Assembly (NCBI GenBank): GCA_026545765.1
Contig: CM048839.1
Span: 5,230,835 to 5,294,834, forward strand
From: Plantago major
Taxonomy: Eukaryota; Streptophyta; Magnoliopsida; Lamiales; Plantaginaceae
DNA length: 64,000 nucleotides
Reading direction: 5' to 3'
The notes beneath the pieces were generated by a model that was not told where the DNA came from, did not search any database, and saw only the letters and a list, made by a program, of their open reading frames with translations. A program made the translations under genes and the position numbers. Positions 11,560 to 21,912 of the stretch are shown here, piece by piece. Every line of letters starts with the position of its first letter. Position 1 is the stretch's first letter.

Positions 11560-11905
11560 TGTCTCAAGTAGCTTATTTTAAGCTTGTTTATTGATGTTTT
11601 AATGGCATTTTTGAAATTTTTAGACTTGTTTAGTGGAGGTTTAATGATTAGACTGTCACTTAAAACTATATAAAAAACCATCTTAAAAACTATCATGTAA
11701 CTCTTTAAAACCATCACAACCCCTCTTAAAATTAACAAAAAAGGATACAATTATAATTGAAACATACAATACTGACCCATAAAATCACAACATCATCTCT
11801 TAAAATATTAATAAAATACGTTAAAACTATAACTAAAACTTTTAATGCTAACAACTTAAAACCATAACATAATCTGTTAAAAGCATAACGAAAAATATGT
11901 GTTTC
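11560..11905 (-). repeat. Inverse-orientation copies of the GTTATAGTTTTAAG repeat
   Basis: The + strand here reads CTTAAAACTATAAC-type units (ttaaaactataac, ttaaaaccataac, ctcttaaaattaac), the reverse complement of the 10.1-11.3 kb repeat. With that block they form a large imperfect inverted arrangement around about 11.4 kb. No coding potential. Confidence 0.65.
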
Positions 11906-12885
11906 GACTGTTCTTAAAAAACTTGGCCGGTTGAACCACTAAAATTCAAAAATCGCAAAAAATCACAAAAACCCTCGATTTTCCTATTTTTTTGGGAAAA
12001 TCTTACTTTTTCAAAGAATTTTGGCAAATCCTTAACATGATTGATAGCGATAGTTTGATAGTGTCAATCACGGGAACTTGTAGATCCTAGACAATGGATA
12101 CATACTTTTTTCCAAACTCTTTGCACTTCAGCGATAGGTTTGTGACATATAACTCTCATACAGAGCAACATATAAAGTTAGTTAGAATGCGTATATTGGC
12201 AGTTTGATTTATGATGAGAAAACCAACACGTATATTGACTTTTATACTACCATGTAATTATAGTGTAAGTTGTATTTCAGTATTTCACAATAATCCTTAT
12301 TATTAGGAAATAATCGACTTACACAAAGTCTTTAGAAAGACGGATATTAGTGAGAGACCTGAGAGACAGATTGATATTCTTTAAGTATATGTGTAATGTT
12401 TTAAACTATATCAGTAATGTTTTATAAGTGAACATTTTATATCATTTTTTATGTAATGTATATCACCGATGTTCTTAATATAACGTGTAATGTTTTCGGC
12501 TATAACTGTAATGTTTATCCGTCTTTTTTAGTTTTTTTATAACACCGTTTATCCAGAGACTTACTCATCGACTTATCCCATAAAGGAAAAAAAGGCTCGG
12601 GAAGTCGGGTCGTGCCCAACACTAAATAGAAGTACAAAAATACAATGTCTGGGGCATGCAATGCCTCGCACTATATAAAAATCAATATCAAATCTGATTT
12701 TGATTATAATTCTATAATAAATATTTTTTCTACCTTATCGTACCGGTTCTATAATGTTTACATCTTGCATAACTAATCACGCTATGCCCTTAACAACATT
12801 CTTTTAACAAACATATTAATTCTCTAATATGGAATAAAACAAAACATAGCGATACTATATTATTTTTTCTACCTTGTCGAACGAT
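11906..12885. other. Intergenic spacer upstream of SRP68
   Basis: AT-rich. Short repeats of GTAATGTTTT type occur at about 12390-12520. No gene was seen. Confidence 0.5.
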
Positions 12886-13130
12886 CCGAGCCTAAACGAG
12901 CCCTATTGACTTTGATTCTCGAGTTACACAGAGTCTCGACCCGTATAACAACTCCAGTCGAATGAGCTGAGTCTAAACAAGCCCTATTTATTTCGATGCT
13001 CGAGTTACACGAAGTATCGACTAGTGTAACAGGCTAACCGCTCTAGTCGAACGAGCCGAGGCTAATCGAGCCCTCCAAACTTTGATGGTCGAGCAGTCGA
13101 GCCACACGAATTGTCGACTAGTGTAAGAGG
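12886..13130 (+). repeat. Tandem repeats in the SRP68 promoter region
   Basis: Three imperfect units of about 75-90 bp share AGTCGAACGAGCCGAG, CTAAxCGAGCCCT, TCGAGTTACACGA and GTCGACTAGTGTAA. The array ends about 160 bp before the SRP68 start codon, so it lies in the expected promoter or leader. GC and CpG are higher than in the flanks. Confidence 0.75.
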
Positions 13131-13287
13131 TAAGCCTAAAATCTGAACACCAACCCAACACAGAAATCTGTTCGACGTTACAACCTGAACCAACCCAATT
13201 TTCCGATAATCCTCCGCCGATTTTTCAACCGGAGAATCTTCCACCACTCTCTCACCACCGTTCGATTATCAAACAGATCTCGATCCA

Positions 13288-16200
13288 ATGGCGAACGGAA
13301 ACAACGATGTAGCTTCGATGGAAATCGATGACGCCAATCCAACTGATCAGATCAATGGACCTAAATTTTCGATCAATGGTTAGCTTTCGTGGACTCTTTT
13401 GCTTGTTACAATTGTTCGGTCATTGTTTGATTGTTGTTTGTGTTGCAGTTTTGCAGCTGTTGAAATCTGCTCAAATGCAGCATGGATTGCGTTTTGGTGA
13501 TTATGCTCGTTATCGGTATGAATATGATTCCATTTCGTTTTTCTTATTGATATCTACTGGTTTTATGTTTTGCTTTGATGAAGATGCTATGCTGTGTGGG
13601 GTTTAAGTTTTTTGCTTACATGTGAATGTATTATACTTAGCTCTTTGATATGTAGGGGATGTTGATAATCTTAGATGAGGTATACTGATATTGAGATTTC
13701 AGGAGGTACTGCACCGCGAGGCTGCGGAGGCTCTACAAGTCACTGAAATTCAAGCATGGGCGTGGGAAGTATACGAAGAGGGGCATTAATGCGAATACAG
13801 TGACGGAAGTCAGGTTCGTAGTAATTCTTTTTTCTACTAGTTCATACTGGATGATTTCTGGAAGTCTCATTTGACTGTGCTTTTCTCCACAAATTGGAAA
13901 ATATGTGTGAATTCCTATGTTAATTAGTTGAATGTAGGTAGAGTGCTTTAGTATCATCTCCATTAATAGATTGATTATCATGGTCAGTGGCTGAACTAGT
14001 ATAAAAAGAATTAGCCAATGACCATGTGTGACACAACCATTGAACTAGTAGAAAAAAGAATAGCCAATGACCATGTGTGACACACCCCTGAACTAGTAGA
14101 AAAAAGAATAAACAATGTATATTCGGTTGTTGTGAAAGCTTCGAGTGAACCCGAGCTTGATTGAAGTATTAGCCAATGACAATGTGTTTCCTGATATTTG
14201 CAATGTGCTTGGAATAGGTTTCTTCATTTGGTCTTATATATGGCTGAAAGGGCATGGAGCCATGCAATGGAAAAGAAGACATTGCCAGATGGTCCAAATG
14301 CCCGCCAGAGAAGCTACCTCATTGGTAGGCTGAGAAAGGCAGTCAAATGGTCTACTCTTTTCCAAGAGTTGTGCGCCATTAAAGGAGATTCAAGAACATC
14401 ATTGGAGGCAGAGGTGGGTCAGTAGTTTGTACTTGGCTACTGGTATTGTATTAGGTGCTTTATTAAACCATCTTTATTGTTACTTGTTTAGCACGGCTGG
14501 GTATTTGTGCGTCCTGTATGTCGGCATATATTAATTTACTGTTAATATATCTAGATCATCTCTGCACCAAAACCTACTTTTAGCAACTTACTGTGTTGAA
14601 GTACCTTTTGAAAAGTTTATGTGCTATGGTTCTCGCTCAGTTCCTTCTTTTGGAGACAAGTTTATGTGCTATGGTTCTCGCTCAGTTGGGTCTTGAGAGG
14701 ATTCTGGGTCTGATAATGAAGATTGTGTCTCGCCTTGCTTCTCCACCTTTGACACTTATGACTGAAAGATAAACAAGAATGGTTTGAGCTTAGGTTCTTT
14801 GTTTGGTTCCTTGTGAACGAGTAGTGTGCTCGTAGTGGAGTTGTTGGTTTTGTGGTATTTTCTTTTGCTAGTTCCTTGTATCCTCGGGTGCCTTTCCCCG
14901 TGTTTGTCTTTCAATATTAATAAAAGTTGAGCTTCGGCTCATTAAAAAAAAAAAAGTACCTTTTGAAAAAAAATGATTGGAGAATTCTTGAAAATTTTAA
15001 TGCTCTCTGGATCTATGATGATGCTGTTATTGGTATAAACTTATTATGACAATATTATGATAAGCAGCATGAGCATCAAAATTGATCTAGACTTGACTGT
15101 TTCCACTGCTAGCTGCGTTCTTTAGGTCTCTGGCATCTAATCTCTCATCTTTTACTTTGTCCGGTGTCATGGATCTTATAATCACTTCTATACAATTAAT
15201 TTATTTTCATGTTTCTACTTGGTGTTTGGAAATCCACCCATCATTGGTCTTAAGAGAAAACATTCAGCAGAAGTTTTTACTCTGGGTGTTATTAATATAG
15301 CTCAGGGTCTTTTCCCATCCTGTATAATAAACTGTTCCTTCTATTTTGTATCATTTTATTCAACGATTCTTGCTTTGCTTATAATTCCTTGACAGCCTTT
15401 CATCTCTTTTTGTTTCACACTAGCTCATCGAAATTATTAGAATGCATTAATGATTGATCATGTTTGTTGCATTTTACGAATTATGGGAATATTTTATAAA
15501 CATCTTCCTGTGTAGGCTATCAAAATCCCTTGATCATCAATCTGTCAGACTGTCATGCTTTATTATCTAGAATGCGTTAAAATGTTGATCATGGCCGTTG
15601 CATTTAACGTATTATGTGAATATTGTATTAAGCATCTTTTGGCGTATTATGTCCAGGCTTATGCCTCGTACATGAAAGGAAGTTTGTTATTTGAACAAGA
15701 TCAGAGCTGGGAAATTGCACTGAAGAGTTTCAAAAGTGCCAGGTGTGTTTCAATTATAACGAAATGCTTTTAGTTCTTAAAATGTATACTCCCTCCGTCC
15801 AATTACAAATGTGTCATTGTGCTTTTCTGGGCGGTCCTAAAAACTACTTCCCATTCAATGAATTATAAACAAGTTTTTACCCAAACCAATTAAAGTTCCC
15901 ATTATTTTATCCAATCTTCTCATAGAATAGCACTCCAATTTTTATTTTTATTTTAGCTTGTCTTCATCTTTTATCATTTCTCATAAAATATCATGTGAAT
16001 AGAATGGGACAATTGTAATCGGAAGAGGGGGGGGGGGGGGGGGGGGGTTTTTGTTATATAGATGGAAGTGAAACTTCCCAAAATTCTCCTTTTTTTTCTG
16101 GCTGTCTCCTTCTCTTTTGCCTGTTCTGTTTGCTTGGTAGAGACTGTTCCATACATGTATGGCGACCCTTGTGCGTATTTCAAGTTGGTTTACCTCCTTG

Positions 16201-19200
16201 ATTTTGTTAGGGCTGTTTATGAGGAACTTGGAAAGTATGGGGATCTAGAGAACCAAGTTTTATGTCGGGAACGAGTCGAAGAGCTTCAGCCTAGCATAAA
16301 TTATTGTCAGCACAAATTAGGCGAGTCAAATCTTCAGACATCTGATCTAGTCCAAATCGGAGAAATGGAAGGCCCAGCCCTGGACCTTTTTAAAGCTAAA
16401 CTGGAGGTGAGTCAATTTAGTTGCAAATTCAGTTCAATATTTATATTTCTATTAGAGAGAGTTGCCTTCTTTTACTATGCCATCTCTCCAATCCTGTGTT
16501 AAAGAGTGCCGCAAATCATGATGTGATTGTGCATGCAACTGTTGCCCCCATCTTGTATGGCACGCAACCATGGCCACATGGTTTTTGATATTCATTCAGG
16601 GACCCAATTTAGTGCCTTTAAAACATGTACTGTTTGAAAGGGGAAAAGATCAACAGACAGTATATCTTGGTTGTGGCACATGTGGTGGGCATGGCTCTAA
16701 TTTATCTTTCTTATCTTGGTTCGTCGTAATTTTCAGGCTGCCATGGCTGAGGCTCGATCTCAGCAAGCTGCATCTATGACTGAATTTCACTGGCTTGGTC
16801 GAAGATTTCCCATTTCTAATGCGAAAACTCGAGTTTCCATACTTAAAGGTCAGAATCATGTTTTCTTTATCATGGCCCAAATTTCATTGGTCTGCTGAAG
16901 TTGTTCCTTTTTCCCTGCCTTCATTTTTCTTCTCGATGATGTAAGTATTTAGAATGGTTTGTCACCTGTGGTTGGGGCAGCTAAGCTAACTTGGACAAAT
17001 ATATTTTTGCTAGTCCATTGTTCAGCTTCATTTCTTTGTTGATGTATTGGGATGGCCATGTTTTAATGGTATTTAGTTATTTATATGAGTTCTAGATACT
17101 CGTATGCTGTTTATTTATAGCTGGATGCCGGGATGTCAAACCAAATCCTCTAGATATGAATACTCCCTCCGTTCTACCCGAATTCACATAAAATGGCCTG
17201 GTCACATAAATTAAGAAAACTGGAGTATTGATTAAAGAATTAGTAAAAGTTGCAAGTATGGTTGTGAGTGGGGTGTTGTTTAAATGAGTATGGATAAAGA
17301 ATTGAGTGTAGGTGGTGGGATGGAATAATATTAATATGTGCACTTTCCATTTTAGGAGTTAGTAATTTCTAATGGGACACCAAAAAAAGGGAGGTCGTGT
17401 AATATAGAATATACCAGATGGATATGATACAAGTTACCCTTTCATGAGATTTTGCCAACATTGTATGATCTCAACTTTTTGTCTTTGTAGCTGCCCCTGT
17501 ACATTAATATAGTGATAAGAAAGTTGTTCGTTCTAGGTCATTGTGATATATTGTATTTTACATTATTTTATAGTTACATATGATTCTAATATACGCTATT
17601 TGCTGCCCATCTTGTTTTTATCACTTGTGGTTTTTTTAATTTCTGTTATTGCCTTAGAGAACCAATGTTATTTAGACTAGGCTCTTCATAGTAGTGTCTA
17701 GTGTGAGGCTGAATAGGGCTCACCGTTGCCTTTTTGCGTCTTGCTGCTGTATATGCATGGATTTGGATGCATTATGTTTTTTCGTTTCGACTTTACACAT
17801 GAGTATGCTGTATGCAAAACTGCATGTACCCATTCTCCAGCTCTGTTTTGTATGACTGAAGATGACAACCCTTTATTCCATCTTGCTGCTGTATATGCAT
17901 GGATTTGGATGCATTATGTTTTTTCGTTTCGACTTTACACATGAGTATGCTGTATGCAAAACTGCATGTACCCATTCTCCAGCTCTGTTTTGTATGACTG
18001 AAGATGACAACCCTTTATTCCATCTTGCTGCTGTATATGTGAATGCCTCTGGATCCATTTTTTAAAAATGAATACGGAAAACTGCATGTATCCATTCTGA
18101 AGCTTTTCTTTGCATGGCTAATTACGCAGCCCAGGAGCTCGAGAAAGATATTGATGGTCCAGCTGCAGATTCTCTTCCTGCAGAGAAAAAACTAGCCATA
18201 TTTGACAAAATCTTTGCTGCTTACAGCGAAGCAAGGAGCTCCATAAGAAATGACTTGGTCAGTTCTCCCATGTGTTATCTATTGTTATTGAATCCTATTG
18301 AACTGATTTATTGCTTTAGGCTAACACAGGTAACTCTGAAACCGTGAAAGACGATCTGAGTGGCCTTGATAAAGCCATTGGGGCCATCTTGGGGCAGAGA
18401 ACCATCGAGCGGAACCAGTTGTTGGTGAGTATTGTAAAAGGTAAACTCTGCAAAGTCCGTGAAGACAAGAACGAGAAGGTCACAAAGCCCGAAGAACTCG
18501 TTCGCTTGTATGATCTTCTTCTACAGGTGCAAGCTGTGTAGATTGTATTGCTTTGAGTTTATGCCTCACTGCAACATATTATGACAGCTAAAGCAGTCTT
18601 TTCTCTTTTCATGCAGAATACTGCTGATCTTATGGATTTGGTTAGTTCAGGAAGAGATAGAAAACCAGAAGAAGTCGTCTTTGTAGAGGAGTGTGAGCTC
18701 AAAAGTTGCGTGTTTCGAGCAGAAAGGTTAGCCTCTTGTATTTCCCACTTATCGTTTCTAGATAAAAAAATTTCCTTCAGCTCATTTTACAGTATAATGT
18801 GATTAATTACTTATCCTCTGTAAAAAGATAACATGCTTATTTTTTTGGGATTCGCATGCAGTTCACTAAATGATAGTTTCCCAACTTTTGCAGGTGCTTC
18901 TACTTGGCAAAATCTTACAGTTTGGCTGGAAAGAGAGCCGAAGCATATGCTTTGTACAGCCGAGCTCGCTCAGTCGTGGACACATCTCTTAAGAAACTCC
19001 AGGGTCTGAACAGCGCTAATCAGGTATGTGATAGTATGTGCTCATTGTTTCCTTCATCAGACCTGCTTCATGTTGAGTTCCATTGCAACTTCCAGAGTCC
19101 CACTTTTGCAATGATGTCTAGTTAAACTTCTCTTACTTCACTTAAGAGAGCTTATTACTCGACACTAAGGAGCTTGGCTGCTGAGATTACAATTCAGTTG

Positions 19201-19861
19201 TAGAGATTATGTATGAAAAGTGTATTAGCATTCTTTATTCTTGGTACAAGTAACATGCACTGTCTAGTGAAATTAAAGAACATTGTGAATTCCTTTAACT
19301 TCCTTTTGTGGCCCTCTTATCTTGTTTTCATTTCTGTAGCAGGTTATGATTAAGGAGTTGAAAATGCTTCATAGTGATTGTCGAACCAACAGCTGTATAG
19401 AGCACGCAACCGGGATTATGGAGGAAGAAAAGGCCCCCGAAAATCTTTCAAAAAGGATGTCGAGTATCTCCCTAACTGCAAATGATAAAAAGGTATGTTT
19501 GTACTTTGCAGGTTTTGGTCTTTTTCGCATGTTTTATGCACAAGAGACAAACATGAAACAACTCCTATTCTGGTATTTTTTTTTTGCATGTTTTATAACA
19601 CCCTTCTCATATTCTGGTCTGCGTTTGTTTCAGCTCGAGAAATTGCTCCTGGAGAAACTGGATGAATACGAATCATGCGTGGGTGATCCCACTACAAAGT
19701 CAATTCCCCGTATTGAAGCCTTCCCACCTGCCTTCCAATCGGTTCCTTGTAAACCGATTGTTCTTGATCTCGCCGCATACAACTCGATTGAGTTCCCCTC
19801 GCTCGAAAATAGAACGAAGAAAGAGTCTAGGGGATTCATGGGTTTTTTCACTCGAAAATAG
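13288..19861 (+). CDS. SRP68: Signal recognition particle subunit SRP68, complete, 13 exons
   Basis: SRP68 is a core protein of the cytosolic signal recognition particle. It binds SRP RNA through its N-terminal domain and SRP72 through its C-terminal part. Exons: 13288-13378, 13449-13515, 13703-13813, 14218-14413, 15657-15742, 16211-16406, 16737-16848, 18130-18257, 18320-18526, 18617-18726, 18894-19023, 19343-19492, 19634-19861. They sum to 1812 nt, 603 aa, and all phases close; plant SRP68 is about this long. Diagnostic stretches are LLKSAQMQHGLRFGDYARYR, the basic RNA-binding run RRYCTARLRRLYKSLKFKHG at about residues 53-72, HLVLYMAERAWSHAMEKK and a helical TPR-like C-terminal half. The start is the first ATG after a pyrimidine-rich leader. 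The last exon carries a tandem duplication that sets the stop codon (see findings). Introns hold a LINE, two MITEs and tandem repeats, but exons look intact. Confidence 0.96.
13992..14118 (+). repeat. 49-bp tandem repeat in an SRP68 intron
   Basis: About 2.6 copies of a unit starting TGAACTAGTAGAAAAAAGAA and continuing into agccaatgaccatgtgtgacac, at 13992, 14041 and 14089. It lies in intron 3 just before exon 4. A further diverged piece of the unit appears at about 14170. Confidence 0.8.
14615..14953 (+). mobile_element. 5'-truncated LINE (L1-like) in SRP68 intron 4
   Basis: The segment ends in aataaaagttgagcttcggc followed by a poly-A run, and is flanked by a 16-bp target-site duplication AAGTACCTTTTGAAAA (14599-14614 and 14954-14969). 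A 3' poly-A, long TSD and 5' truncation mark target-primed LINE insertion. It has no intact frame. Its first 80 bp contain a short duplication (agtttatgtgctatggttct twice). Confidence 0.75.
15787..16060. mobile_element. Stowaway-like MITE in SRP68 intron 5, ending in a poly-G run
   Basis: It starts TA-CTCCCTCCGTCCAATTACAA, and the right side reads gggacaattgtaatcggaag, the inverse of the start. The expected GGAGGGAG end is replaced by an uninterrupted run of about 21 G (16027-16047). Its right end is about 150 bp before exon 6. Confidence 0.65.
17161..17401. mobile_element. Stowaway-like MITE in SRP68 intron 7
   Basis: It begins TA-CTCCCTCCGTTCTACCC and ends gggacacc...gggaggtcgtg-TA. Size about 240 bp with a TA duplication. 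TIR similarity is imperfect. Confidence 0.55.
17739..18040 (+). repeat. 142-bp near-perfect tandem duplication in SRP68 intron 7
   Basis: A unit starting tcttgctgctgtatatgcat occurs at 17739 and 17881, with a third partial copy at 18023, giving a period of 142 bp. The two full copies look virtually identical, so the duplication is recent. It ends about 90 bp before exon 8. Confidence 0.9.
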
Positions 19862-20822
19862 AATGAAGAAAGAATCTAGGGGATTCATAACTACGTAGAT
19901 GAGTTGGGTTACCGGGGAGAGTTTATTTACTGTAGAGCTGCATCGACTAAGTCGAGATTTTGGCTGGTTCTTATTCTTATACCTGATGATCGGATTTCTT
20001 GAAGTTTTGGTTCTTCAGACTGTAAATTGATCCAACAAATACAAGCCACTTATACAAACTAAAATTGTTTATTATTTGACTTGGACTTTGGAATGAGATT
20101 TATTCTTCCTTTCAGTATCGTAATTATTTATCTGGGTCAAAACTCCTCAAATCTTTATGTTACTATTTCTTACTAGTTTGACATGATCGTAATCTCATAC
20201 TAAAGTGTAACGATCTAACCATATGGACCAGGCGGACCGGTAATATTACACATGACTTATTAGTTGCACACTTCTGCCTGGTATTTTACCTTATTCATAT
20301 GATTACAGTGACATTAATTCCAAAAAGTTATATACACGATTATATCTAAAAGTTATCAGAGAGACAAAGGAATAGCATTGGAATAAACTTTACACTGGCA
20401 CAAACAGAATATAGTAATTATAAAATCTTGACGCATTATTAATGACATTAATACTGGAATGTTCTGGCATGCAATGATAGCAGTGAAAGACCAGATACAA
20501 CGATTCTATTATAGAATCGGAACTCTCAAGGTGCCTCCTGAGTTGTTGCATCAAAAGCGCTTGTATCGGACCGTGAATTAAGTGCGCAAGTGTAAAATAA
20601 CAATTAGAGTACTAATCGATCGAGAGATTTGATCTTAACTCTCTGAGTCAGTATGGTTATGTATGATTCAGCCCCACACGGGTATAATTATATCCGATTT
20701 GGATCGGAGAACTTGCGGATTTAGTTTTGAAGTCTCTCAAGAAATCCTGTATCATTTGGGAGAGAGTGTCTTTTTATATATTCCATTCGCTTCTAATTGA
20801 TGTATGATGCTAGGTATTATAT
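19862..20822. other. SRP68 downstream region
   Basis: Contains the SRP68 3' UTR. The block 20341-20466 is repeated with about 85-90% identity by eye at 31358-31484 (shared ggaataaactttacact, taatgacattaatact). No gene was seen. Confidence 0.6.
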
Positions 20823-21039
20823 TACTTATCCTAAGACGAGTTTTCACTTTTCTTTAGGTCAGCTTTTTTATTATTAATTAATCTTAAATGAATAATGTTC
20901 AATTTTTATATAATGAAACTTTAGGGCTAAATTTTCATTATATAAAAAATTGAACAATTTACATTTATGTTTAAGATTAATTCAGAATAAAGTCAATAAA
21001 AAATCAAAGTGGGAAACTTATTCCGGGACGGAGGAAGTA
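20823..21039. mobile_element. Stowaway-like MITE with long internal hairpin
   Basis: The right end is gggacggaggaagta next to TA, and the left end is tacttatcctaag. The centre is a long palindrome (attaatcttaaatgaat...atttatgtttaagattaat and tataatgaaa...ttcattata). A related copy lies at about 42068-42258. Confidence 0.7.
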
Positions 21040-21639
21040 TGATTTAATTTGTTGGCTATTTCTTTTTCTTTATGATAAACATGATTCTAAATATGTTTCA
21101 AGCATAATTCTACTTTCTATAAATATTGAGCTGGCTTGAATTTAACAGTGTCCGAAAATTTAAGTCTAACGAACCTAGTATAAAATGGTTGGTCAATAAT
21201 AAATGTGTACCTCGTGAATATCCATGAGCTTAATGTTTACAGAAGATAGTTAGTAGTACTAGAGCTTAACAGGCTGTTTGACATTCATCTAAAATTTAAT
21301 ATTCATATGTTAAAATGTTTCGGGTATTTGTTTTGTATCTTTTACAGTAAAAAAAAATTAATTCAATTTTTTTTCCACTGAACAATCATCATTTTTTTTT
21401 ACACCCTACTCTTACTTTCTTTTTACTTTTTCTATAAAACTAATAATCATAAACCAATTAAACAACATTTAAACCAATCAAATAACCTTAAAAAAATCAA
21501 ACACAGCACTTCCTTCTTACACTAATTACTTTATTCTTACACACCCTATATAACAACCCTATAAACCCTATAAATTTTTAACTCTATTTCAAACACCATA
21601 TTTTATAACTCATCTTTAACTCAGTTATTATTTATCAAC

Positions 21640-21912
21640 TGTTATGAATAAATGCACAATGAGTTAGTGGATGGGAGTTAGTGGGTGAAGAGATGAATGC
21701 ATTATAGTTAGTGGATGAAGAAATCAATGTATAAGAGTAGTGGATGTCTTTGCCTATTCATATATCATTAGGCTCTTAATATACATTTACACTTGTATAA
21801 ATACCCATCATGTACTCCCATTTTGAAGTGGAGAATGAATTCTACATTCTCTTCTCTATATTCTTTTCTTTATTCTATTCTTACTCTCCTACTACTCTCT
21901 TTTCTCTTAACA
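21640..21912 (+). repeat. 5' LTR
   Basis: Starts TGTTATGAATAAATGCACAA and ends CTCTTAACA. It contains a tataaataccc TATA-like box at about 21796. Paired with 27440-27720. Confidence 0.9.

Noticed and set aside
17793..18065. Repeated + and - frames around the 142-bp duplication
   Set aside because: Intronic; open only because the duplication repeats the same short frame.
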